The position numbers and the translations under genes are program-made. This document shows, one piece after another, positions 20,815 through 33,721 of a stretch of DNA of 64,000 nt. The DNA is from Orobanche coerulescens (Eukaryota; Streptophyta; Magnoliopsida; Lamiales; Orobanchaceae), in the NCBI GenBank assembly GCA_033398695.1, contig CM065802.1:210075096-210139095 (forward strand), read 5' to 3'. The first letter of the stretch is position 1. Each line of letters begins with the position of its first letter. The notes beneath the pieces were generated by a model. It saw only the letters and a list, made by a program, of their open reading frames with translations. It did not search any database and was not told where the DNA came from.

Positions 20815-23625
20815 TTTATGGTATCAGAGCTTAGGTTGCGGAAACCTAGGCTGTCGGGTCGAGTCAAGTCGTGATTTGTCGAGTAATGTGTTGTCATGTC
20901 GTTTGAGTCATCAGGTGACAAGTTGAGTTGTGCGTAGTCACAACGTGTCGGTTATGTTGTCGGACGAGATTGGTATCGTGGGCGACCGTCACCTCCGTGC
21001 GACCTGTGGATGTAAGTCTCCTCTTTTATGCGAAGTACCTGTGTATCTCGATTTTTATCTTAGTGAGTTAATTGCGGTGCATGATTTTCTTTACACAGTA
21101 TTGTGTAATATAATTGTGTTTAGTACTTGTGGCATATAGTATGTGTATAGGACTGGGCACATTATTGTTTTATCTTTGAACCACCGGGTGGTGTGGTATG
21201 GTGTGGAAGTTGTAAACCTTGACGGATTTCGAAAAGGTATCGGCGACTGAGTTTTAGTTTGAAAACCGATTCCTTTAACCGAGTTTTGGCGTTATGGCCT
21301 TGAACGTTTTGGCAAAATTCTTGTGACGATACTTAGTATTTTGTAAATGGCTTTTGTGAGTTTTTGAAATATTACCGTCATCGGCCCTTTTGGCGTTTTT
21401 GTTAATATTTTTTATCCTGGTGGGTTCCGGCGCGGGACCCACAACGCTATAATGTTCCGTGTAATTACGAGATTTTTGGGCATTCTAGCCCATTGAATTA
21501 TCTTTGAAAATCTTGAGTATCCTAGAAATAAATTTCGAGACGTACGTTTAAAATGAATTGTTTTCTCATGGTACTTCCAAGGTGCCACGATATGTTTCCG
21601 AATTCTTCTACCTCGAGGACCAAAAGGTTTTGAGATATTTTTCAATGTTTTATAAACACTTTTACTTAGACCCGAGGGTCGAATATTTCCGAAAGTTTTT
21701 CACGAAAAGAAAGTGTCCTCATTTTTATCGAATGCAAAATAGTTTTCCAAAGTCTCGATAACGATGTTTCACAGATTGTACTTTTTTGAAGGCGATACTC
21801 AAGATCAATCGGTGTTTCCAAAATTAATTTCAAAAGGAGGTTTTCGTTTTTTAAAAACTATCCATTCCCGTTTGAGGGCCGGGTATGTATGTATGATGTT
21901 CACGTTGTCGTTATGATGTTTGCTCCGAGTATGATCGAATTGGTGCCATGAACGTCGAGGTGTTGCCACGCATTTCTTGTACTAGCCCTCCGTGAGAGGT
22001 GTGAACGGTGTTTATTGTTTATCGCCTCGTGGCGATTTGCGTGTTGTCGCACGAGTGTGAGATGTTGAAGCCCGGGTTTGTACGTTTGTGTACATGTGTG
22101 ATTGTTTCATAATGTTTGTAATTATGTGCGATTATCGTTCGGGCCGTTGATGTCGCGAACGATCTGTCGTTGTTGTAGTGTTTGTGTGTGTATTACTTTA
22201 CGATGGTAATCGTTGTATATGATATGTATTATGATTCTTTATTATGCTGAGTTGGCATCTCCGGTATGTTGTTTTGCGGTGTTATGTTCCATTGTATCTA
22301 GCATCTGTATTTTCGATATGCCGAGCCGAGGCATTTCGAACGTATTGTGTCGGGAGCATGTACGTGCCAATTGTCCTTCTCGTCAGTAACGCTTTTCAAG
22401 TGAGGACCCGAGAGACACAGGATCCAGTTTTGCGAGTTGGGTTCCGAGTCTTTCGGGGCGCGAACTTCAGTAAAGATATGAGGATCGGATCGGAGAGGCC
22501 CATGGGAGATATTTCTGTCGTTTACTTTTTGTGTTGTCACCTTACTCCAGTTGTTGTGAGTTGCGGGAACGACATTTCTTTTATAAGAGGTCGAATGTAA
22601 TGCCTGTATCGTTTTGACTTCTGCATTTCCTCTTTCTCAGGTCTATCGACTCGTCGTGTTCATTGATACTTTATGAACTTGTTCTGTACTTCGGTTTCAT
22701 CGTTCGAACGAACTGTGATCTTGTTGTGGGTCGATCTGGTTATCGATGTGACTTTTAGTTGATTCGATTCTTGTGAACCTTGTTCGGGAGTGACATCATC
22801 GGGTTCTAATAGTTCTTTTATTCGAAGTGGATCGGACTTGGAACTCTTGTGTTTTCGACTCTGTCGACTCATTATGTTCGTTGACATTTCTGAGCTTGTC
22901 CTGCCCCTTGCTTTTGTTGATCGAACGAGTGTGGTTTTGTTTTGGAATAACTCGTTTGTCGCTGTGACTTTTTCAATTTCTATTCCCTTTCCTGTGGATC
23001 TTATGTGAAGGCACATGTTGTTTTCACCGGATCATATATTGTCTCGAGTCGAGATGTGAACCTTGGAGTTGTTGTTTGAATTTTATTGTTCTTCGTGATT
23101 CGAACGTGATTGTTCGATTTTTGTTGTCTCGATCGTTGTGGTTCGATCGTTTGATTGATCGGTTTTTGTTGATCTCGTTTCGTGATTGTTGAACGTTCGG
23201 ACTCCTTCGTAATTCCCTTAAGTTCGAGATTAGTCTCGTTTCGATCTTCCAACCCTTGGGCGGTGGAATTCCGTATTTGTTCAGCGTTTGGCTCGCGTTT
23301 TGATTGATGAACCGTTGGGTTGGTCAATCGTATTGATTTTTGTTCATTGTGTTTTGTGATTGTTCAGATAATCGACTCGATTGTATTATCTGTTTGATGA
23401 CGCTTGTCACTTGTTGATTTTATTATGTCTCTACCGGTGGCGTCGTGTTGGTCGTCGTGGAGCGTGTTTTCACGCCGTATATTCCGTTGCGTTGCTTGTA
23501 ACGTTTCTCCATTGGGCATGAGTTGCGTGCTTCTTGTGTATCTAGTTGATTTTTTTCCGGCGGGATATTCCTTCTCCCTACTTGTTTTAAGTTTCGGGAC
23601 GAAACTTCTTTTAAGGAGGGTAGAA
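20815..23625 (+). mobile_element. Array T, internal region 1 (no protein genes)
   Basis: Primer site TGGTATCAGAGC at 20819-20830. The splice-donor consensus GTAAGT near 21012 matches R1. Palindrome GTTTCGGGACGAAAC at 23591-23605 and a purine-rich tract precede LTR 2. It is homologous to R1 309-3265. No frame has recognisable gag or pol; the longest is about 118 codons (22244-22600), of no recognisable family. Confidence 0.88.
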
Positions 23626-26377
23626 TGTAATATCCGCAATTTTCGATTTTTGGTAAATTTCTTTTTTTCGGCCGGAGTCCATTTTGACGACTCTCTCATG
23701 ACCGTTTCGTCATTCTGAGAATGATTAATTCTGCACTTTTTGTCATCCGAGTTCGTTTCGGTGTCGTTTTGTTGAGTTCCGTGCTTTTTAGCGTTTTTTC
23801 CGCACTTGAGTTCGATTCTTGCGAATCTCGTCCGAAACTGTTGTTTCGACTTTCTCGTAAGTTCATTTAATGTTAATATTCATGTTGCGAGCTTTGGCTT
23901 GGTGTTTCGATCACGTATCGTGATTTTCGGGCGTTTTGGGCCATTTTCGTAATTTCCCAAAGTTTGGGGTAATTACTTTCCGTTGTCGAATTTCGAGCCT
24001 TCGGGTGGTCGGAATCGTGTGTTCTCTTAGTGCTCGGATTCGTCTTTGCGAGTACTTCGTAACCGTATCTTCGATTCGTACTCAGGTTCGGGTTTCGGGG
24101 TCGTTCGGGCCGTCGGAGTTGGTCCGCCGAGTCATGGCCGGGCATGCTCGGGTCGAGCCACCGGCCGAGTAACGTGCGGTAGTGATCGGCGATTCGCACG
24201 TAAGGCGATTACGCACGTAAGGCCACGGCGGTAACGCACGTAACGCTCCGGCATTTCCAGCGGTGCGTTCGGCCATGGCGATTCGTCGTAAGCCGTGGCG
24301 ATTCGTCGTAACCGGCGTGCAATCGGCCTATTTAAGGCACAGTAGCGTTTTCTTCACCATTTCACTCGTTTTTCCTTCTAATCCGCGTCTGGAGGTGTTG
24401 TAATCATGGAAGTATGTTTTTATAAAATTAATCCAAGAAGATTTGAGTTTCATATCATCAATCAAAAATCCTATAACATCCTCCGATCTACCGACCGTGC
24501 CGATTTCCTAGAAATCTAGTTTTGGGGATTTTGGGTGTTTTGGTTGTTTTCGTCCGATTAATCCGATTTAACTTAGGATTATGATGTATTGATGAACATT
24601 TAGATGTATTATATCATTTCCCTTGTTATTCCATGGTTGGATCGTATCGATTCGTTGTTTTGGTTGAGTATTTTATCGACGCCTTGAAGGTGTTCGATAA
24701 AATGTCATAGAGGGGTTTTCGGGCGTTCTACGATTATTCTTCCTCGTATGATCGATGATTTATTGATTATATGTTGTTAGGGTCGAATTCTTGTGAAGAA
24801 CTCGAGTCGGAACCCTTTCGTTCGTTGTCTTCTTCGGGGTCCGAGCTTCCCGGTCGAACCGTGTTCTTCGGAGCGTTTGGTAGCGGTTATTAAGGCAAGT
24901 ATCTTATTATACGACTCGTATCTTGTGAATAGTAATTACGTATGATATGTATAACGATTTTGCTTGCCTCCGTAAATATGTTCTGTTTGAGTTGGTTGTG
25001 TTTTCTGAAATTTGAAGGCTTTGTGATAATAGTGATATATTGGTATACGTGTTAGGCGTTGTGCCATTTGTGCAGGATTGAGATGTACATATGAGATGGT
25101 TGTACACATGGTTGTTCAATGTATTGTGTACCGAATGTGTGTTATGTTGGTTAAGAGTCGTTGTGATGATCGTGATGTTTGTGTTGTTTTGGTTTACATA
25201 CTTGATTGTACATTTCGGTGTAATGTGGAATGGCTTGACATTTAATGATTATGAATTGTGTCGTGTCGATGTGTGTGTGTTCCAGGTAGGGTCTGACGAG
25301 GCCTCTGGAGTTCGGTACATGATGTGTACGAACAAAGTGTGTGATCCAGGTAGGGTCTGACGAGGCCTCTGGAGTCCGGTACATGACGTGTACGGACAAG
25401 GTGTGTGATCCAGGTAGGGTCTGACGAGGCCTCTGGAGTTCGGTACATGATGTGTACGAACGATGTTGTGGCCGGGTAGGGTCCGTTGAGGCCTCCGGAG
25501 TTCGGTACATGATGTGTACGAACAGTGTGTGTGGCCGGGTAGGGTCCGTTGAGGCCTCCGGAGTTCGGTACATGATGTGTACGAATGCATGTGTGGTCCG
25601 GGTAAGGTCCGTCGAGGCCTCCGGAGTTCGGTACATGATGTGTACGAACAATGATCGTGTAGCAGTGATTGTTCGGGTAACATTTTAAATATGGATCTCG
25701 GACTCATAATGATATATTATTTGGTGTGCTTTGAAATGAGAATCGGGCTAAGGCCCTAATGTTTTCGAAAAGGGTTTGTAAATTGGGACTCGAGGTCCAA
25801 AAGAATTTCTGCTTTAAAAATCCCCGAGATGATGTGTTCCTTTTCAAATATCTCTTATTTGAGTTCGAAATTCTAAAACTTCTCGAACATTTTGATAATT
25901 GATTTCCGTATTAAATTCGTAGTTACTATTTGCTTGTTACATTTCGTATGGTTTGATACTTGCACTAGTAAAACAAAGGAGTTTACTAACCCCAGTAATC
26001 GGGGTGGATGTCTATTTTGCGTCTGTGTACATGCAGATTCGGGGAGCAACACAGATTGGCACAAGAGGATGACGAGCTACGATACTAATCATGAGTCAAG
26101 AGTTATTTTGATTTTGTTGTGTTGTCGAGTTGATTTCGCCTTCCGTCAGATTGTATTTCAACCCCGTGTGGGTAATGTTATTTAAGTCGCTTTATCGATT
26201 GGTTGTGTGACCTCATCGGTCGTGTATTCATGTGTAAGTGACCACATCGGTCGTATCATTTTATTGTTTGACCACAGTCGGCAAGCATTTGGTTGTTTAC
26301 GGATGTTTAGCTCGGTAGATCCTTGTAGAAAGGGTCTACGGCGTGTAATATTCCCATATGGTTTTGGGGGTGTTACA
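23626..26377 (+). mobile_element. Array T, LTR 2 (shared by both units)
   Basis: The LTR is the 3' LTR of unit 1 and the 5' LTR of unit 2. TATA box at 24329-24335. Hairpins at about 25310-25650. Its last ~400 bp and the adjoining internal region differ from LTR 1 mainly at CTG/CAG sites (for example GTCTGTGT to GTCGTGT near 26220). Confidence 0.92.
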
Positions 26378-29176
26378 TTTATGGTATCGAGCTTAGGTTG
26401 CGGAAACCTAGCCGTCGGCCGAGTCAAGTCGTGATTTGTCGAGTAATGTGTTGTCATGTCGCTTTGAGTCATCAGGTGACAAGTTGAGTTGTGCGTAGTC
26501 ACAACGTGTCGGTTATGTTGTCGGACGAGATTGGTATCGTGGCGACCGTCCACCTCCGTGCGACTGTGGATGTAAGTCTCCTCTTTTATGCGAAGTACTG
26601 TATCTCGATTTTTATCTTAGTGAGTTAATTGCGGTGCATGATTTTCTTTACACAAGATTGTGTAATATAATTGTGTTTAGTACTTGTGGCATATAGTATG
26701 TGTATAGATCGGGCACATTATTGTTTTATCTTTGAACCACCGGTGGTGTGGTATGGTGTGGAAGTTGTAAACCTTGACGGATTTCAAAAGGTATCGGCGA
26801 TCGAGTTTTAGTTTGAAAACCGATTCCTTTAACCGAGTTTTGGCGTTATGGCCTTGAACGCTTTTGGCAAAATTCTTGTGACAAGATTTAGTATTTTGTA
26901 AATGGCTTTTGTGAGTTTTTGAAATATTACCGCCATCGGCCCTTTTGGCGTTTTTGTAAATATTTTTATCCCGTGGGTTCCGGCAGGACCCACAACGCTA
27001 TAATGTTCCGTAATTACTCGAGATTTTTGGGCATTCTAGCCCATTGAATTATCTTTGAAAATCTTGAGTATCCTAGAAATAAATTTCGAGACGTACGTTT
27101 AAAATGAATTGTTTTCTCATGGTACTTCCAAGGTGCCACGATATGTTTCCGAATTCTTCTACCTCGAGGACCAAAAGGTTTTGAGATATTTTTCAATGTT
27201 TTATAAACACTTTTACTTAGACCCGAGGGTCGAATATTTCCGAAAGTTTTTCACGAAAAGAAAGTGTCCTCATTTTTATCGAATGCAAAATAGTTTTCCA
27301 AAGTCTCGATAACGATGTTTCACGATTGTACTTTTTTTGAAGGGCGATACTCAAGATCAATCGGTGTTTCCAAAATTAATTTCAAAAGGAGGTTTTCGTT
27401 TTTTTTAAAAACTATCCATTCCCGTTTGAGGGCTGGGTATGTATGTATGATGTTCACGTTGTCGTTATGATGTTTGCTCCCGAGTATGATCGAATTGGTG
27501 CCATGAACGTCGAGGTGTTGCCACGCATTTGCTGTACTAGCCCTCTGTGAGAGGTGTGAACTGGTGTTTACTGTTTATCGCCTCGTGGCGATTTGCGTGT
27601 TGTCGCACGAGTGTGAGATGTTGAAGCCTGGGTTTGTACGTTTGTGTACATGTGTGATTGTTTCATAATGTTTGTAATTATGTGCTGATTATCGTTCGGG
27701 CCGTTGATGTCGCCGAACGATACTGTCGTTGTTGTAGTGTTTGTGTGTGTATTACTTTACGATGGTAATCGTTGTATATGATATGTATTATGATTCTTTA
27801 TTATGCTGAGTTGGCATCTCCGTATGTTGTTTTGCGGTGTTATGTTCCATTGTATCTAGCATCCGTATTTTCGATATGCCGAGCCGAGGCATTTCAACGT
27901 ATTGTGTCGGGAGCATGTACGTGCCAATTGTCCTTCTCGTCGCAACGCTTTTCAAGTGAGGACCCGAGAGACACAGGATCCGGCTTTTGCGAGTTGGGTT
28001 CCGAGTCTTTCGGGCGCGAACTTCAAGAAAGATATGAGGATCGGATCGAGAGGCCCATGGGAGATATTTCGCTGCTTTACTTTTTGTGTTGTCACCTTAC
28101 TCAGCTTGTTGTGAGTTGCGGGAACGACATTTCTTTTATAAGAGGTCGAATGTAATGCCCGTATCGTTTTGACTTCGCATTTCCTCTTTCTCAGTCTATC
28201 GACTCGCCGTGTTCATTGATACTTTATGAACTTGTTCGTACTTCGGTTTCATCGTTCGAACGAACTGTGATCTTGTTGTGGGTCGATCCGGTTATCGATG
28301 TGACTTTTTGGTTGATTCGATTCTTGTGAACCTTGTTCGGGAGTGACATCATCGGGTTCTAATAGTTCTTTTATTCGAAGTGGATCGGACTTGGAACTCT
28401 TGTGTTTTCGACTCTGTCGACTCATTATGTTCGTTGACATTTCTGAGCTTGTCCTGCCCCTTGCTTTTGTTGATCGAACGAGTGTGGTTTTGTTTTGGAA
28501 TAACTCGTTTGTCGCTGTGACTTTTTCAATTTCTATTCCCTTTCCTGTGGATCTTATGTGAAGGCACATGTTGTTTTCACCGGATCATATATTGTCTCGA
28601 GTCGAGATGTGAACCTTGGAGTTGTTGTTTGAATTTTATTGTTCTTCGTGATTCGAACGTGATTGTTCGATTTTTGTTGTCTCGATCGTTGTGGTTCGAT
28701 CGTTTGATTGATCGGTTTTTGTTGATCTCGTTTCGTGATTGTTGAACGCTCGACTCCTTCGTAATTCCCTTAAGTTCGAGATTAGTCTCGCTTTCGATCT
28801 TCCAACCCTTGGGCGGTGGAATTCCGTATTTGTTCGGCGTTTGCTCGCTTTGATTGATGAACCGTGGGTTGGTCAATCGTATTGATTTTTGTTCGTTGTG
28901 TTTTGTGATTGTTCAGATAATCGACTCGATTGTATTATCTGTTTGATGACGCTTGTCACTTGTTGATTTTATTATGTCTCTACCGGTGGCGTCGTGTTGG
29001 TCGTCGTGGAGCGTGTTTTCACGCCGTATATTCCGTTGCGTTGCTTGTAACGTTTCTCCATTGGGCATGAGTTGCGTGCTTCTTGTGTATCTAGTTGATT
29101 TTTTTTTCCGGCGGGATATTCCTTCTCCCTACTTGTTTTAAGTTTCGGGACGAAACTTCTTTTAAGGAGGGTAGAA
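26378..29176 (+). mobile_element. Array T, internal region 2
   Basis: Closely similar to internal region 1, with scattered 1-3 base losses. The primer site reads TGGTATCGAGC, one base shorter than the consensus. The palindrome GTTTCGGGACGAAAC is at 29142-29156. No protein genes. Confidence 0.88.
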
Positions 29177-31922
29177 TGTAATATCCGCAATTTTCGATTT
29201 TTGGTAAATTTCTTTTTTTTCGGCCGGAGTCCATTTTGACGACTCTCTCATGACCGTTTCGTCATTCTGAGAATGATTAATTCTGCACTTTTTGTCATCC
29301 GAGTTCGTTTCGGTGTCGTTTTGTTGAGTTCCGTGCTTTTTAGCGTTTTTTCCGCACTTGAGTTCGATTCTTGCGAATCTCGTCCGAAACTGTTGTTTCG
29401 ACTTTCTCGTAAGTTCATTTAATGTTAATATTCATGTTGCGAGCTTTGGCTTGGTGTTTCGATCACGTATCGTGATTTTCGGGCGTTTTGGGCCATTTTC
29501 GTAATTTCCCAAAGTTTGGGGTAATTACTTTCCGTTGTCGAATTTCGAGCCTTCGGGTGGTCGGAATCGTGTGTTCTCTTAGTGCTCGGATTCGTCTTTG
29601 CGAGTACTTCAGAACCGTATCTTCGATTCGTACTCAGTTCGGGTTTCGGTCGTCGGGCCGTCGAGTTGGTCCCGCCGAGTCATGGCCGGCATGCTCGTCA
29701 GCCACCGCCGAGTAACGCGGCGGTAGTGATCGGCGCTACGCACGTAAGGCCGGTTACGCACGTAAGGCCCTCGGCCGTAACGCACGTAACGCTCCGCATT
29801 TCCAGTGCTATGCTCGCCATGGCCGGTTACGCACGTAAGCCATGGCCGATTACGACGTAACCCGGCCGGCAATGGCCTATTTAAGGCCCGGTAGCGTTTT
29901 TCTGACCATTTCACTGCTTTTTCCTTCTCTTCCGCGGTGGAGGTGTTGGAATCATGGAAGGATGTTGTTATACAATTAATCCATGAAGTTTTGAGTTTCA
30001 TATCATCAATCACCCATCCTATAACATCCTCCGATCTACTGAATCAGCGATTTCCTAGAAATCTAGTTTTGGGGATTTTGGGTGTTTTGGTTGTTTTCGT
30101 CCGATTAATCCGATTTAACTTAGGATTATGATGTATTGATGAACATTTAGATGTATTATATCATTTCCTTGTTATTCCATGGTTGGATCGTATCGATTCG
30201 TTGTTTTGTTGAGTATTTTATCGACGCCTTGAAGGTGTTCGATAAAATGTCATAGAGGGGTTTTCGGGCGTTCTACGATTATTCTTCCTCGTATGATCGA
30301 TGATTTATTGATTATATGTTGTTAGGGTCGAATTCTTGTGAAGAACTCGAGTCGGAACCCTTTCGCTCGTTGTCTTCTTCGGGTCCGAGCTTCCTGGCCG
30401 AACCGTGTTCTTCTGAGCGTTTGCAGCGGTTATTAAGGCAAGTATCTTATTCTACGACTCGTATCTTGTGAATAGTAATTACGTATGATATGTATAACGA
30501 TTTTGCTTGCCTCCGTAAATATGTTCTGTTTGAGTTGGTTGTGTTTTCAAATTTGAAGGCTTTGTGATAATAGTGATATATTGGTATACGTGTTAGGCGT
30601 TGTGCCATTTGTGCGGGATTGAGATGTACATATGAGATGGTTGTACACATGGTTGTTCAATGTATTGTGTACCGAATGTGTGTTATGTTGGTTAAGAGTC
30701 GTTGTGATGATCGTGATGTTTGTGTTGTTTTGGTTTACATACTTGATTGTACATTTCGGTGTAATGTGGAATGGCTTGACATTTAATGATTATGAATTGT
30801 GTCGTGTCGATGTGTGTGTTCCAGGTAGGGTCTGACGAGGCCTCTGGAGTTCGGTACATGATGTGTACGAACAAAGTGTGTGATCCGTAGGGTCCGACGA
30901 GGCCTCGGAGTCCGTACATGACGTGTACGGACAAGGTGTGTGATCCGGGTAGTGGTCCGACGAGGCCTCTGGAGTTCGGTACATGATGTGTACGAACGAT
31001 GTTGTGGCCGGGTAGGGTCCGTTGAGGCCTCCGGAGTTCGGTACATGATGTGTACGAACAGTGTGTGTGGCCGGGTAGGGTCCGTTGAGGCCTCCGGAGT
31101 TCGGTACATGATGTGTACGAACAGTATGTGTGGTCCGGGTAAGGTCCGTCGAGGCCTCCGGAGTTCGGTACATGATGTGTACGAACAATGATCGTGTAGC
31201 AGTGATTGTTCGGGTAACATTTTAAATATGGATCTCGGACTCATAATGATATATTATTTGGTGTGCTTTGAAATGAGAATCGGGCTAAGGCCCTAATGTT
31301 TTCGAAAAGGGTTTGTAAATTGGGACTCGAGGTCCAAAAGAATTTCTGCTTTAAAAATCCCCGAGATGATGTGTTCCTTTTCAAATATCTCTTATTTGAG
31401 TTCGAAATTCTAAAACTTCTCGGGAACATTTTGATAATTGATTTCCGTATTAAATTCATAGTTACTATTTGCTTGTTACATTTCGTATGGTTTGATACTT
31501 GCACTAGTAAAACAGTGGAGTTTACTAACCCCAGTAATCGGGGTGGATGTCTATTTTGCGTCGGTACATGCAGATTCAGGGAGCAACACAGGATTGGCAC
31601 AAGAGGATGACGAGCTACGATACTAATCATGAGTCAAGAGTTATTTTGATTTTTGTTGTGTTGTCGAGTTGATTTCGGTCTTCCGTCAGATTGTATTTCA
31701 ACCCCTGTGTGGGTAATGTTATTTAAGTCAGTTTTATCGATTGGTTGTGTGACCTCATCGGTCTGTGTATTCATGTGTAAGTGACCACATCGGTCTGTAT
31801 CATTTTATTGTTTGACCCTGGTCGGGCAAGCATTTGGTTGTTTACGGATGTTTAGCCTGGTAGATCCTTGTGGAAAGGGTCTACGGCGTGTAATATTCCC
31901 ATATGGTTTTGGGGGTGTTACA
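29177..31922 (+). mobile_element. Array T, LTR 3
   Basis: Ends GGGGGTGTTACA at 31922, followed by the right target duplication GGGGC (31923-31927). TATA box at 29878-29884. Hairpins at about 30848-31185. Confidence 0.92.
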
Positions 31923-31927
31923 GGGGC

Positions 31928-32789
31928 GAGGTGGTTCTTGCTGGCGATCGTGTTCGGATGAGGACGGGCGATCTGAGCTGACTTAGGATTCGGACTTGGG
32001 CTATCATGGTCGATTGGCTAGCTATCTTTCGGTCTTGTACCTGCAAAAACAACATTGTCCGATCCCCCATGGAAACTTTGGTGGTTTCGCTTTGTTTGAG
32101 GAATCGTGCACAGTCGCGGAGATCGATGGACCGACTCCATGACCGTGTCTTGGTGCGCAAAGACATTGAGTGTCTCGTGACTCACTTTATTATGAGGGTC
32201 CTCTCATAGCCGCGCCGCCTCGTATTTAAACGAAGGGCGTGCGGTCTCGGTCTAGAGGAGTCCTTGCGCGGGGCAGCGTCGGATGAATCAACTCCACGCC
32301 CGCGGCTTGTTAGCTCTGCTTCCACCTCGGCCAGCCATGGAGATGGCCGACCTCGACGGTGTACGTTGAGACGGGGGTTGTGGCATGTGTCCACTGATTA
32401 ATGTTGGAGAGCCCTCAGACTATGCCGGCCTCGTATTTAAACGAAGGGCGGGCGATCTCGGCCGAAAGGGACCTTGCATGGCCGAAGCAGCCTGTTCCAT
32501 CGACTGCCAGGGCCATGGCTTTATGATGTGCGGTGGAGGCGATCTTATGCCTTAGTCCGTCATGTTAAATGCTGGACTGTAGATGGCGATCGTGTCCACC
32601 GGGTTGCTGATGATGTAGCGATCTGGTCGGAAGACTGGCGATCGTCGCTCGGCAGCCGATCGCTTTATTCGTAGGTCGATATTGGCGATCGGGCGGCAGC
32701 TAGTTCCTCATTTAAAATGGACTGTAGGCGGGGGTCGAGTCCTCCGGCTCTGCTGGGTAGTAGCGATCGGGCTGGGAGACTGGAGGTCG
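31928..32789 (-). mobile_element. Element B non-coding internal region with a two-copy 211-bp repeat
   Basis: No recognisable protein is encoded here, where pol would be expected downstream of gag on the minus strand. TCGTATTTAAACGAAGGGCG occurs at 32220 and 32431 with similar flanks, giving a 211-bp direct repeat (roughly 32190-32610). From gag to the polypurine tract B has only about 0.9 kb once array T is removed, so pol is absent. Confidence 0.7.
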
Positions 32790-33716
32790 TCATACGGGCG
32801 CCGATCGCTCTACTCCTAGGCTGAGAAGAAGCCTTTGCCTGGACAGGAAATCTGCGGCTCTAGCCCGGAAGGCTGCGTAGGTCGTCGGTAGGGTCTTCGT
32901 GAGATGCCTGAACATAGGCGAGAAGCCCTGAAAACCTCCTAGAACCGCGTAGAGGGCGGTCTCATCGCTTACGGGCTCGCCGTTGAGGATGATCACGTCT
33001 ACCTTGGCCGATGTAGTCCGAGTCGGACTCTTCTTCTCCCCGCCCGATTTGCATCATGCGATGGCGACCTTTCGGCCGGCGACCACGGTGGCGAAGTGTT
33101 CCGTGAAGACGTGCGCGCCACTCGTTAAAGGAGCCAATGGACCGAGGTGGCAATGAGGTGTACCACCGGTGGGCGAGGTCGTCTAGCGTAGGGAACATTC
33201 GCACCGGGTCGCGTCCGATGCCCCACACCCGGCCATGTAGATGTTGAACTTGTGCAGTGTGTTTGGGGGTCCGATCGCCCGGTACACGGTGTCTCGAGGA
33301 GGAGCGATCTTGTGCCGCACGGCGAGCTCGATGTCGATCGCGAGCGGCTCGCTCGGCCTTGATCGTCTTCACGGCGCCCGCCCGGATTGCAGGAGCGCTT
33401 TCACGTCGCCGATCCGGGCGTTGCATTGCGGCAATCGCCACGGCTCGGCTGCTTGCGGATCGGCTTTGGGAGCGGGGGCCGAGGCGATCGTGTACCGACC
33501 TCCGGACCCCGCTGCTGCCGACCTCGGGAATTTGGCGAGCGGGAGCCAGGCGGCTGGATCGCCTTGTGGGAGCCGGGTAGGCCGAGATCCTGGTGACGGA
33601 TTCAAACTCCGTCGTCTCGTAGCTGGGACCGGACTGCCCCGGTCGCCAGGTCGGGTCACTGCCCAGGCGATCGAAGACAGACGTGCCCCGGCTGCCGAGC
33701 GCCTCTTCTTGCGGAC
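32790..33716 (-). pseudogene. Element B gag, middle and C-terminal part
   Basis: Read on the minus strand from 33716. A basic, Arg/Ser-rich region is followed by the core of retrotransposon gag: RMFPTLDDLAHRWYTSLPPR, SIGSFNEW, then MMQIGRGEEESDSDYI. A frame change near 33000 leads to ILNGEPVSDETALYAVLGGF and a segment with PTTYAAFRARAADFL. This matches the capsid gag pattern of Ty3/gypsy elements of the Tat/Ogre kind. The frame continues exactly from the N-terminal part at 43210-43520 once element C is taken out. Gag would form the cytoplasmic particle. No zinc knuckle or protease follows. Confidence 0.75.
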
Positions 33717-33721
33717 GAGAG
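33717..33721 (+). other. Target site duplication of element C, left copy (GAGAG)
   Basis: GAGAG precedes the LTR at 33722 and follows the other LTR at 43205-43209. Both lie inside the B gag gene. Confidence 0.9.

Larger units (their letters stand above)
18057..31922 (+). mobile_element. Tandem array T: LTR-internal-LTR-internal-LTR of a coding-less element
   Basis: Three LTRs (2758, 2752 and 2746 bp) alternate with two internal regions (2811 and 2799 bp), all in the same orientation and directly abutting. The whole block is flanked by one 5-bp target duplication, GGGGC (18052-18056 and 31923-31927), while internal junctions have none. It is therefore one insertion event followed by tandem amplification (unequal LTR-LTR exchange), or integration of an already tandem molecule. 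It lies inside element B. Confidence 0.92.

Noticed and set aside
22244..22600. 118-codon frame in the T internal region, with a 127-codon counterpart at 27772
   Set aside because: Frame is not maintained between the two units or in R1, and the composition follows the T-rich background; no family resemblance.
18057..31922. Array T as a centromeric satellite
   Set aside because: Only two internal units with primer site, polypurine tract and one flanking target duplication; it is a retrotransposon product, not a satellite.
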